In this document: positions 31,913 to 42,297 of the stretch, in pieces
Layout of the letters: every line of letters starts with the position of its first letter
Numbering within the stretch: the stretch's first letter is position 1
From: Coix lacryma-jobi var. lacryma-jobi
Taxonomy: Eukaryota; Streptophyta; Magnoliopsida; Poales; Poaceae
Assembly (NCBI GenBank): GCA_009763385.1
Contig: CM019826.1
Location: forward strand, 62,559,790 to 62,623,789
Direction of reading: 5' to 3'
Length of the DNA: 64,000 nt
Notes under the pieces: generated by a model
Databases searched by the model: none
The model's input: the letters and a program-made list of their open reading frames with translations, nothing else
What the model was told of the DNA's origin: nothing
Translations under genes and position numbers: made by a program

Positions 31913-32914
31913 ATGGTGGTGCCGGGCGGTGGCGCGGGAGGGTTGGAGGGCGGCGGTGTGTCGGCGGCGGGGTCCGGTTCCGGGAGGGTGAAGGGTTCGT
32001 GGACGCCGGAGGAGGACGACCTGCTGCGGCGCGCCGTCACGCAACACGGGCCGAGGAACTGGACCGTCATCAGCGCCGAGATCCCCGGGCGGTCCGGCAA
32101 GTCGTGCCGCCTGCGGTGGTGCAATCAGCTCAGCCCCGGCGTGGAGCGCCGCCCCTTCACGCCCGAGGAGGACGCCGTCATCGTCGCGGCGCACGCGCAG
32201 CACGGCAACAAGTGGGCCACCATCGCGCGGATGCTCCACGGCCGCACCGACAACTCCGTCAAGAACCACTGGAACTCCACGCTGCGCCGGCAGCGCAGGG
32301 CGGCGGCCGCCAACGCCAACGCCAACGCCGTCGCCGGCGGGTGCGCCCTCCAGCTGCGGCCGCTCGCCGCCGCGGCGGTCACGGCCCCCGTCCCGCTCCG
32401 CCATCTGCTGGATCTCAAGGAGTCGGCGGCGGCAACCGTGCCGTTCCATCGCCTGGACCCCAAGGAGGTGGACGAGGACGACGACGAGGAGGACGACGAG
32501 GACGGCAGCAGCGAGGACTCGGTGCTCATGCCGCCGCCCAAGAAGCGGCCATGCGCCGGCGATCGGCATCCTTCTCTGGCCATGAAGCCCGAACACGCAC
32601 ACGCGAAGCCGCCCGCGCCGGCCGAACCGCTCACGTCGCTCACCCTCAGCCTGCCAGGCGGCGGCCACGACGGCGTCGGGTTCCACGAGACCCCCGCACC
32701 GCAGAGCGCGGCTGCGAGCGTGGAGGGGGCCGTGAACATGAGGACGAAGCTGGAGCAGGACCCGTGGTTCGTGCCCGTGATGCGGCAGATGATCTGCGAG
32801 GAGGTCCAGCGGCAGATGCAGGGGATGGACGTGTCCTGCTCGCTGGTCGCGGTGCCGGCAGGCAGGAGCAGCGCCGGCGAGGCGGACGGCGGCGGCACCA
32901 ACGGCCAGGTCTGA
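31913..32914 (+). CDS. R2R3-MYB transcription factor, subgroup 22-like (MYB44/70/73/77 type)
   Basis: Nuclear DNA-binding regulator of 333 residues, encoded without introns as is usual for this subgroup. R2 spans about residues 25-75 with Trp at 30, 50 and 69. R3 spans about 78-126 with Phe82 in place of the first Trp, then Trp101 and Trp120. The motifs GPRNWTVIS, GRSGKSCRLRWCNQLSP and NHWNSTLRR are the subgroup-22 signature. Downstream are an acidic run (about 184-197), a basic KKRP patch, LTSLTLSLPGG (the SLSLPG-type motif of this subgroup) and DPWFVPVMRQMICEEVQRQM near the C-terminus. The subgroup is known for abscisic acid, drought and senescence responses; that role here is inference. 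The start at 31913 is chosen because the only in-frame Met upstream precedes the TATA box. It is the only intact host gene in the window. Confidence 0.92.
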   Translation: MVVPGGGAGGLEGGGVSAAGSGSGRVKGSWTPEEDDLLRRAVTQHGPRNWTVISAEIPGRSGKSCRLRWCNQLSPGVERRPFTPEEDAVIVAAHAQHGNKWATIARMLHGRTDNSVKNHWNSTLRRQRRAAAANANANAVAGGCALQLRPLAAAAVTAPVPLRHLLDLKESAAATVPFHRLDPKEVDEDDDEEDDEDGSSEDSVLMPPPKKRPCAGDRHPSLAMKPEHAHAKPPAPAEPLTSLTLSLPGGGHDGVGFHETPAPQSAAASVEGAVNMRTKLEQDPWFVPVMRQMICEEVQRQMQGMDVSCSLVAVPAGRSSAGEADGGGTNGQV

Positions 32915-33659
32915 TGGATCGACCCGTGACGGAATGGCGGCCGGCGATCGACTGACCGAGTTTCTTCATCATCTGACATCCTTCTCTTTTTTTTGTTGGT
33001 TCGTTAATTCCATGAACGACATTAACGTGTCCATCACATCATCCATTTTGGTAGGGATCTAGCTTGTTTACCAGTTTATTATTACTTTTACTCTAGCTAG
33101 TATTAGCAGTAATCTAAGAAGTTTACAGACTGTAATCATCCGATAGATTAAAGCTTGTGTTTTCTTGGGAATTACTAGTTCGTGTTCGTTGCATTGGTCC
33201 GGTTCGATGGTTGCATGCATAGATAGATGGATCGGGGACGATAGATATGATCGAGCAGCTAGTGATGGCGGCCGTTGAGGTGTTTGTTCAGTTGGGCGGT
33301 TCAGGTGTGGTTGGGTCGTCGATGGATCAATGTGTTGTGCGTGCGTTGTTGGTTTCGGCCGGGGCGAGGCTACCGCCGCTAGTGGGGCTGGGGGTTGGGT
33401 GGCCGCGGCCGCGCGTGGCGTTACCCAAGTGCTCAACCGAACGAAACCGCTCGTATGTGGACGTGGCAGCGCACGCACGCTATTCCGTCGTCACTTCCTT
33501 CCCTAGTAACTACTAGTACTAGCAGTTTTCAGTTCCTTCTTCCGGATGGAGGAGTTACAGCTCCACTACTGCTACTTCGGTTACACCTTCTGCTCAAAAA
33601 CCCATGCATACTCGCATCAGGGATTGTAACAGCAAGATGGACTTTTGCGCCTCCAAAAT
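32915..33659 (+). other. 3' flank of the MYB gene
   Basis: Contains the presumed 3' UTR (T-rich tract at about 32985, AT-rich to 33180), then GC-richer DNA without a recognised frame. No clean AATAAA signal is seen near the stop. Confidence 0.4.
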
Positions 33660-33664
33660 ATATA

Positions 33665-33845
33665 CTCCCTCAATCATAACATAGCAAAATCTATATATCA
33701 AAAAAATCAAAACCAGTCGATGAAACTTTCTCAAAAGAGGCCATGCAAAAGTTGGGCTTTGAGCACAACAGGAATAAATGGGTAGTGGCACGTGTTTCCT
33801 TATTAATTGGTTTTCTTGATTGTAAAAATGTCTTGAAAGTCCAAC
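33665..33845. repeat. Possible MITE remnant
   Basis: Starts tatactccctcaatcataac, resembling a CTCCCTCC-type MITE end, but no matching right end is found. Weak call. Confidence 0.25.
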
Positions 33846-34110
33846 GAGCCTCTAGCCCAACTGAGAGCCTCTCAATGGCTCTCAAAAGGTCCTAGGTTTG
33901 ACTCCTCATTGGAGCGAATTTTTAGGTTTCTATGTTGTGGTTAAAAAAAATTCATCTTCTATCCTATGGCCAAAGCACATGTAGTTAGGTCCAGCGCTAT
34001 CTCACAGAGTGACGGTGCTCCTGGGATAGGGGTTCAGAGATTTTCTCGACCTACGTGAGAAGGTCTTGTTAAATACAATGCCCTTTGTGGCCAAGGGTCC
34101 CTCTCAGTCG
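33846..34110 (+). mobile_element. SINE-like element with tRNA-type Pol III promoter
   Basis: A-box-like TAGCCCAACTG at 33853-33863 and B-box-like GGTTTGACTCC at 33895-33905 are about 31 bases apart, the tRNA-promoter arrangement. The body continues to about 34110. No clear tail repeat or target duplication was identified, so boundaries are approximate. Confidence 0.45.
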
Positions 34111-34468
34111 CCTATCCAATGTAGTAAATAGGAATCAAATCCAATTTGGTTGAAAAATAATGTCAGAGCTCCAGGAATATCCCATCTGATGATTGACTGC
34201 TACTTCCGCGAGCCAATGTGCATCAAACCATTAAAATTGGGGAGATGCTAGCTTTCTACGTGTCACGTTCTAAAATTTCGATTTTAAGTTGTGAATAGAA
34301 AACACTAAATAAAAGAAATAATTTTATAATGTTTGTAAAACATTCCAAGACAAGTAGATTCTTGACAACTTCAAATGGTATGAAATGCTATTTTATAAAA
34401 AGTTTATAACTTTAATTTAGAAAGGGTGTTGTATTTATGTTGGTTGCATTAATTTTAACTCCCCTCAA
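34111..34468. other. AT-rich DNA, no feature seen
   Basis: No ORF, LTR edge or repeat that I can recognise before the Copia fragment begins. Confidence 0.4.
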
Positions 34469-36546
34469 CTAAAAAGGGAAGAAAACACCAAGCTCACCTC
34501 TCAACCTAGCAAAAGTTGAGAGATCCAAAGGCTTAGCAAAAATGTCTGCAAGCTGATTGTGGGTGTCTACATGCTGCAAGTCGATGTCGCCTTTCTCGTA
34601 GTGATCACGAAGAAAGTGAAAGTGGACATCGATGTGTTCGGTCTTGAAGTGAAGGACTGGGTTCTTTGCAACACTTATGGCACCCGTGTTATCACAAAGC
34701 AAAGGGACCCTAACATAATCTAGACCAAAACCACGCAAAGTAGCAATCATCCACAATAGCTGGGAGCAACAGGACGCGGTAGAAACATACTCGGCCTCGG
34801 TGGTAGACTGGGCTACGCTGGACTGCTTGCGGGACAAGCAAGACACAAGAGAAGAGTCAAGAAACTGACAAGTCCTAGAAGTAGACTTCCCTCAAGCCGA
34901 CAGTCGGCAGAATCCGTATCGGAATAATCACAAAGTGAGAGGGTCAAAGAAGAAGAGTACCAAACCCCGAACTCTGGAGTGTATCGGAGGTACCTCGTTA
35001 TGCGCTTGACCGCCGCCAAGCGAGCGCACAAGCACACCGAAGTGTATGTCTGGCTTCATCATCGGTCAAGTACAGGAGAGAGCCAATCATGCTCCTGTAC
35101 TCCTTCTGGTCCACAGGCTCTTCGTCCTCTTGTGCATCCATCACCAATCGTCATCGCCATGGGCATTGTAAGAGGCTTGACCTCGCCCATGTCAAACTTC
35201 TTCAAGACGTCCTTCGTGTACTTTCCTTAATGCACAAAATTCTCATCCCGGGTTTGCTTGATTTGCAACCCAAGGGAGAAGGCCCACTCACTCATCATGC
35301 TCATCTTGAACTCCCTGCTCATAAGATCTGCAAACTTGGCAACAAGTCCATGAGAAGAGCCACCAAAGATGATATCATCCACGTAAATCTGAACTAAAAG
35401 AGTGTCATTGATTTGCTTGAGATGAGACAAATTTTTATCAACCTGACCCCATTTTAAAACCGTTTAAGAGAAAAAGGTTTTCAACCGCTAGGGGCTTGTT
35501 TTAAACCATACAAGGCCTTCTGAAGTTTGTACACATGGTTTGGAAACTTGGGGCTCTTGAAACCTAGAGGTTGCTTAACATAGACCTCTTCCTATATATA
35601 CTCATTTAGGAAGGCACTCTTGACATCCATTTAGTAAAGTTTGAACCATTTTGAAGCAGCAAAATCTAAAAGGATTCTAATGGCCTCTAAACAAGAGACA
35701 GGGGCAAAGGCCTCCTCATAATCAATACCCTCCTTCTAACAAAAGCCTTGGGCAACTAATCTAGTCTTGTTCGTCACTACCATCCAATCCTCACCCTATT
35801 TGTTCTTGAAAACCCACTTGGTACCTATAGGGTGGCAATCTAGTGGAGGTGGAACTAGTGCTCAGACATGGTTTCCCTCAAAGTTCCCTAACTCCTCATG
35901 CATGGCATTGACCCAATTAGGATAAAAAAGTGCGTGTCCAACAACTTTAGGCTCAAAAGATGCAACAAATGCAGAACGAGCAAAGTGAGAGATCTCATAC
36001 GAGCGTGCCCACGTGACTCACTGGTCGATACCGCCGATCATCCGCTGCGAGGGATGGATCTCCTGAATGCTTCGAAGCGCCTGCCTCGCCGAAGTCGCCT
36101 CCCCCTCGCTAGATGCTATCGCTCCCTCAGATGTAGCCCATGCTCCCTGGAGATGTGGCTCTAAGGGACCCCAAGTAGTGGAAGTAGAGGGATCGGGTCC
36201 ATGAGTCAAAGTCATCGTCGCAGGTTCGACGGGGCAGCCAGTGGAGTCGGCTCGGGATCACCCCAATCAACATTCTCCTGCTCCTCCTCCACAAAGATCG
36301 TCTCTCCCAGCTCATGTTCTCCTGCAAGCTCAAAAGCCAAAGAAACACAAGGCATAGTCTCGTTGAGTGTGACATCACAGGTCTCCACTATATGGTTAGT
36401 CTCAAGATTAAGTACATGGTAAGCCCTCGAATGAAGAGCATAACCAAGATGGATACTGTGAGTGACTTAAACTTGTCGAGATTACCTTGCTTCAGGATAA
36501 AGCACTTGCACCCAAACACCCTAAAGTGACTCACCTTGGGTACCTA
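34469..36546 (-). pseudogene. Decayed Copia pol fragment: integrase C-part to RNase H
   Basis: Minus-strand remains of a SIRE-type pol related to the one at 17818-21027. It is clearest at the RNase H end (34846-34469: STTEAEY, AKNPVLHFKTEHIDVHFHF, THNQLADIFAKPL). RT remains include QIYVDDIIFGGSS (about 35395-35357). Many stops and frame changes interrupt it. The fragment starts on the minus strand at 36546, inside the post-integrase region, and stops at the end of pol; no LTR of its own adjoins the pol end. It is clearly older than the two copies in the array. Confidence 0.8.
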
Positions 36547-36921
36547 TAAGTGCATTCGCTCCCATTGTGGGTTTTGGCTAATTAATGACAATCAAATTAG
36601 GGACTAACGGTTCTATAAAGACATGTATGCAGATGTTAGTCCTTAGAAAGAATTAAAATATTGAAATCTCGTGAACAAAGCACTTAAACTTATGTTGGAT
36701 GAAACATGTCGCTAGCTCAAGTGGTGGATTGATAGTTTACTTTAAAACTTGAGTTATAGGTAAGTCGGACTATCAAGAGGGATACAAAATAGGCTGGCTA
36801 GATGTGGAGAAAAGTGCTCATGTCGATTAATAAAAGTTTGTTTGAGAGACACCGCACGATCACGAACACGTAGATGTATTTCTGTGAAGTCGGTAGTACC
36901 GACCATGGGGGTCGGTGGTAC
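36547..36921 (-). repeat. Probable Copia LTR remnant
   Basis: Non-coding. It opens with a wording common at Copia LTR ends (tgggttttggctaattaatgacaa) and closes with gtcggtagtaccgacc, related to the palindrome array in the TR-GAG LTR. It is interrupted at 36921 by the Tat-like LTR. Confidence 0.4.
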
Positions 36922-37407
36922 TGTGGGGATATTACATCCGTATACCCCCATTTTATGACTTGGGCTACTCTGTAGATACGACCCAACCTGAAGGCCTTAA
37001 GGCCCGCGACCAGGCTGTCGCAGCCGCCAAGGACTCTCTTGATGACTTGCTCGACAAGGAAGATCCAGATAGATAGACCCGGATTCCTTGCCAAAAGGAA
37101 CCGACTATAATCTGTTAGGATTCGGCAAGTTGTAACCCTGCTCCCCAACTATATAAGGCGAGTAGGGACCCCCTCTCAAAACATCTCACATCATCCCAGA
37201 TCCCATCGGATCATCCAATCAGAAATACAAACCAGCCACCAGAACACAGGACGTAGGGTATTACGGTGACCTGCCGGCCCGAACCTGTCTAAATCGCCGT
37301 CTCTTGTCCCTGTGTTCACGCTTTGCAGACGTCTCGCACGCCTCCGCCGCTCAATCTACTACCTTGGCCATACCCCTCGGTAGACTATCGACCATATTTC
37401 GTCGACA
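36922..37407 (+). repeat. 5' LTR of the Tat-like element
   Basis: 486 bp, from TGTGGGGATATTAC to TCGTCGACA. TATATAAG at 37150-37157 is the likely TATA box. The end is defined by the primer site that follows. Confidence 0.75.
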
Positions 37408-37428
37408 GTTGGCGCACTAGGTAGGGGG
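37408..37428 (+). promoter_or_regulatory. Primer-binding site of the Tat-like element
   Basis: TTGGCGCACTAGGTAGGGG directly after the LTR. It resembles the Arg-tRNA-type site common in grass Tat elements, with a couple of differences. Confidence 0.65.
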
Positions 37429-37429
37429 T

Positions 37430-38524
37430 GTGTGCTACGACACCATGATCTGCCAAGCGGTGACTTTCCCTCGCTCCATGGTTCTCCCGGAGGCTGGCAC
37501 CACTTTACAGATCAGATCTATGATCTGGACCGTGGGCGACCACGTTCCTGCTCTGGAAACCGTGGAATCTGCGCAGCTTCCTACGCCGAACGCTCTGTCG
37601 TCCACCTGCTGCATCACCAAGGCGGCACGCCGTCCGCCGAGAATCGTCCCTTGCGATGACCTGATCGAAGCCATCGACCGAGCCAACCAAGGAATTGCAG
37701 AGTGCATCGACACCATCAAGGTAGCTCGTATACAGCTTTCCGACCAATCTCGCCTTGAGCAATTTTCAGGTACACCATCGGGAGTTTCCAGCGCTCGTCC
37801 CACCCACCGCCCCAGATCGGATCTGCATCCGACTCGTCGCTGCACTTCGTCTCCAATGTCCATGCCCTTCGGGCTCCACGGTGCGGCTCCTACATATCAG
37901 CATCAGGCGCTGTGACAACTCGCCGACCAGCTCCAGACTATTCACTCCGACCAGATGGCGCCGACTGATGTACACGACCGGGCGACTCCAGCTCCACTCG
38001 TTGGCATGGTGACTCTCAAAGAGATCTCCGGTGACACTCGTCGGCATCCGGATCTACCACAACAAATGGCTCCATCTCCACGCGGTCTACGACCGTTATC
38101 TCCAATGACTCCAGGGTCGACTTCCCACCATACCGCGGTGGCATCATCTTCAACGTCTCCGCCGACAGTCCTCCACCTCCAAACGAAACGGAAGGCGAAC
38201 GTGCCAATCGGGAGCAACGCAACATCGACCGACAACACCGACGTAATGACGAGCGACGCGATCGGGAGCATCGCGACAACGAACGACGCCGGGATCGCGA
38301 CAATGTTGGAGGCCGTGACCTCAACTACGAATTCGACAGGGTCGATGATCAACCCATCTACCCGACCCCAAACGCCAACCTCGTCGTTGTCTTCAACGAG
38401 CTCTCCAAGCTTTCAGTAACCCCCGAGCTACAAAAGGTTGTCGCCCACATCAAGGCTGTTGCCGTGCAGTGCAACGAGAGAGGGCGCTGTCTCTCACCCT
38501 CCGGATCGTCGTACAGCGGGACGC
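37430..38524 (+). pseudogene. Tat-like gag, N-terminal part
   Basis: Open for 161 codons from 37430 (a better-placed Met is at 37444-37446 in another frame, so the start is uncertain). Beyond 37915 the coding sense moves between frames, including a segment rich in Arg/Asp repeats (about 38240-38330). I see no domain in this part; Tat gag N-termini are long and low-complexity. It ends at the insertion point of the 38525-46670 element (GACGC at 38520-38524). Confidence 0.55.
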
Positions 38525-39843
38525 TGTTGGTATAAATTAATGCACACTCTACTTTATCCGCAAGCGCACAGATAAAATCTACCGATGTAGCACTTCACCG
38601 GAGTAACCCAGTTTTAATATCGAACCCAAAGGAACGGATAGTGATGAGTCTCAAGTGTATAACCCCTGAGTAAGTAACAAGGACGGAGAAGCTAAAAGTA
38701 TAGAGGGGATCACTAAGGCTATCTAAATCCAACTTAAGAGTGATGTGTTTATATTATTCTTAATGGGGAAGTTGCCATAAAAGGTCACAACAGAGTATGA
38801 TTCTTTTATGCAAATGTATAATCCTACCGAGCCTACACACGGGTAAGTGGACTATAGAAGAATCAGCAAGGCTATAAGAGTCACCCTTGCGAACTACCAC
38901 TACTACCGGCGTTATAGGAGGTAAATATGAGCTATCAAGTCTAAGCACTACGCTTATACTATCCAACTAATCTAACTCTAGAGCGACTAGAATTAAAGTA
39001 CTCAAAAGAGAGTCATAAACCTTAAGAACAATAAGAACAATGGCTCAAACTTAAATATAGATGTTGATTACCGAAACAATCGTTGAAGCAAGTCGATGAA
39101 GAACTTGAATCCACAGGTACAAGATGAAGAAGTTGATCCGACAGGCCGAAGCTTCCTCTTGATCTCTTCCTCTCTCTCTCTCTTCTAGTTCTAGAATAAG
39201 ACTAGGTTCTAATCCTACAAGAGGGGTATCTAGTTTTCTACTTGAAAGCTAACTCTTGATTACAACTAGATGAACTAGATCTAATTCTAGATGAACTAGA
39301 AGAGATTCATCTAGAGGGACCTCTACTTCTACATTGGAACACTAGTTTCTGATGTGGAGATGAATAATGAAGAGGGAGATGCCTGGAGAGGGGGGTCTGG
39401 GCTGCTTATATAGCCCTGAGGGATCAACCGCGACCGTTGGATCAAACCAACTTAAGGTACGGCTGAGATGCATCCTAGAGGTCGGTGGAGGAAGCTTGCA
39501 GAAGACGGAAGCCAGCGGGGCCGGGGGGAGACCGACCGATGGGCCCAGGGGACCGATCGGTCCCACCTGGAAGTGGACCGGGGTGCCCCTCCTCGTGGTG
39601 TCTCTAGGTGTTCTCTGGAGTCTTCCGGAAGGTTCCAGACTTGCCGAATGCGTTATCTCCCGTCGGTTCCCTTCTAGGGGAAGCAATCAGCGTTGGTTTC
39701 CTGGTTTAGTCCCTGCAGAATCACAATTCACCAAAACTCATGGAATATTGTCAATTAAAACCCTAAACCTTTGTTGGTGATTGAATTCATGCCCTTTTCA
39801 TATTTATTTATCCTTTAATTTTGATAGATAACCAGCGTCAACA
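38525..39843 (-). repeat. 3' LTR of the gag-deleted Athila-like element
   Basis: 1,319 bp, nearly identical to 45353-46670. The minus-strand TATA (TATATAAGC) lies at about 39404-39412. The two LTRs differ by scattered substitutions only. Confidence 0.9.
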
Positions 39844-39864
39844 AGTTCCCCCAACCTTACTCTT
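39844..39864 (-). other. Polypurine tract
   Basis: Minus strand AAGAGTAAGGTTGGGGGAACT immediately before the LTR start TGTTGACGC. Confidence 0.6.
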
Positions 39865-41985
39865 TGCTAGTCCGTTAGCAAAACCAAAACTTATCAAAGG
39901 ATCAGGAGTTGCTACAAAGTCTTCATTTCCAACAAGTACACCTGCTGTTAAACAAAAATTCTCCGAAACATATCATGTTATTCTTCATGGGGCTTATTAC
40001 TCTTACCTTAGATCTTGAATAATTGAGAGATTGAACGATCAAATCAAGCACTATGTCTCTTTTTCTTTCACTTCACCTTTATCCCGGAGTTTTAATTAAT
40101 TTTCAAAAGCATTAATACATATGTTGTTCAATTAAACAATGGATCCAAAGAGAAAGTCAACCAACCATTGAATCAAGAAGTGCATGTTTATGGAAAAATG
40201 GAGTCGGATGCTCTTTTGAATATATTCACTCTCTTCTGTTTATCAGAGACATATGGCTATCAGGCCAATTCTACTGTCGGGCACGTGCCCATTTTTTCTG
40301 ACATTTTTTCTTCTTCTTCCTTTTTTTTTTTCTTTTTCTTCGAGGTTCCAGACACTTGTCCCTTTTTATTTCCTCGGGATCTATCTTTTTGAGGTTTCGG
40401 ACACTTGTCCCTTTTTATTTCCTCGGATCTCTTTTTTTTCTTTTCTCTCTTTTTTTTAAAAGCCACATGCTTCCAACAAACTTCTGAGAGGGTAGCAACA
40501 GATAATTATGAGCATTTATGTGAAAGATGGATGAAGTGTGAAAGTGATCTCAATTCAATGGTATGATAACTTCCCACAGGGTCACAAAGCTTAATCTAAC
40601 TCAATGCAATTATTAGTCATGATTATATTTAGAAATCTTCAGAACTTTAGTGTTGTTTAGAACAAGATAATAGCAGCTCAGATCATCACATGTCATGTCC
40701 CAACTACCTAGACCTTAGATTAAGTATTTGCCAACCATGTATTTAATTTTATTTTAAGGCATCATTATTAATGAGGAGAACTCATGCTTTGAAGGCTAGG
40801 TACTTGAAAGAAATTAGATAGAGCAACTATTCATCATTTCCATGCAATAGATTAGAGAGAGAGGGTTCTTCTTTGGTCATCAACTTCTTAAAACAAACTA
40901 GACATACTATTTTATTTATTTAATCTAACACACTTTAGGATAAAAGCTAATAATAGTAGTAGTAGTAATAAATAAGTCATACCTGAATCGCGAAGATAAC
41001 GGGGGTGCGTCTCCCCCAAGCTGGTTCCCTTAATAGCGTTGAGCCTTCATGTGCCTATATATTTTTGTCTTTTTTTAAATAAATGGTGAGCCTTCATGTG
41101 CTCACATATTTTTGTTCTTTTCTTTTTAAGGGTGAGCCTTCATGTGCTCACACATTTTTTTTTGGTGTTTTGAATTTGTTTATAGAATGAAAAACTTAAG
41201 AGGAGAGAGATACTTACATGGATACATGGGGGTGCCTTCCCCCACGCTGAATGTAGTCGTTCGATCTTGTAATGTAGCGGACTGCCAGTGGATATGTCCT
41301 TCCTCTATTAGAGCTTTGATTGATGTTGATGTTTGTTGAGACAGTGCTCCAACAGTGGATGGAGCATTCACTTGCTCGTCAGCTTTTCTTGGCCTTTCAA
41401 ATCCTGTGAAACTCAAATAGATAACAAAACTTGTGGAATAGATTAAGTATTAGCGGTCGGCCACTCAAGCCTTAGTTGTCTAGAATTTCAGTAAGATCTC
41501 TTCCTCAATATTTTTGTATTTTTATATTTTTATGATGCAAGAGAAAATGCAACAGGATGAATGCATGCATATTTATTTTTATTATTTTTATGCCACCACG
41601 ATGAACATTCCTGTGGGATTGTACACACCATAGAATTATTCACATGGGGCTTCATGGTTTATGATGTAGTGTAACAAATGTAATATTTTTATTTTCTTTT
41701 CTAATGCAATGCAGAAATGTTTGTGAATTAAATATGATGATGCAATAATTCAATATGATGATGCAATAAATGACTAAGAATTAAATATGAGAAATATGCA
41801 GCAAAGTAAATATAAAGATAACTACCGATTTTTACCTTTTGGCGAAGGTTCAGATATTTAGGTCCGACGAACCAGACATTTCCTTGGTTCAGACCTCCCA
41901 AGGTATGTCAGACGTTTAGAAAGTTGTTATTGATTGTACCTCTTAGGTGCAGACATTTTCTTCCATACTTTCTTGGTCTGAGTCT
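39865..41985 (-). other. Non-coding interior with T-rich tandem repeats
   Basis: No coding signal. Two repeat clusters are visible: a ~50-bp unit with gacacttgtccctttttatttcctcg at about 40348 and 40398, and a ~55-bp unit with gagccttcatgtg at about 41040, 41090 and 41133. The surrounding sequence is AT-rich with poly-T runs. Confidence 0.6.
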
Positions 41986-42297
41986 TCACTTCCTGTGGCT
42001 CACTGTCTTGAGGTTTCTCTTCTTCTTTCTTTTCTGGGACAGTGTCGATAACTTCGTTGTCATGATTAGCCTCTCTATTCTTGATAGCTTGTCTTCTTTG
42101 GCTTTGAGAGCGGCGTCTTTCACTTCTATTCTCCTTGGGTGCTTCATTGGGTATGTAGCTGATGAAGTTGTATCGTGCCTTTTCTCCAGGAAAGTGAAAA
42201 TGGATTTCCTCTTGTAGATGATTGCACTTGTAGCGTAGAGGAATGGTCTTCCTAGGATGAGATGGACATCATCATCTTCTCCCATGTTGAGGATCAA
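41986..42297 (-). pseudogene. Retroviral-type protease remnant
   Basis: The minus-strand frame of 103 codons contains DDDVHLILGRPFLYATSAIIY. The ILGRPFL motif is the C-terminal signature of aspartic proteases in Gypsy elements of the Athila group. The DTG/DSG active-site loop is not visible upstream in a clean frame. A Lys-rich region follows and then the frame ends without RT. Its presence supports descent from an Athila-like element; it is not expected to be active. Confidence 0.5.

Noticed and set aside
31999..32955. Long overlapping ORFs of 318, 284 and 268 codons in other frames of the MYB gene.
   Set aside because: Shadows created by very high GC in the MYB coding region; Arg/Ala/Pro-rich translations without domains.
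40253..40466. Phe/Ser-rich and Lys/Glu-rich ORFs over the poly-T tract.
   Set aside because: Low-complexity translation of T-rich tandem repeats inside a non-autonomous element.
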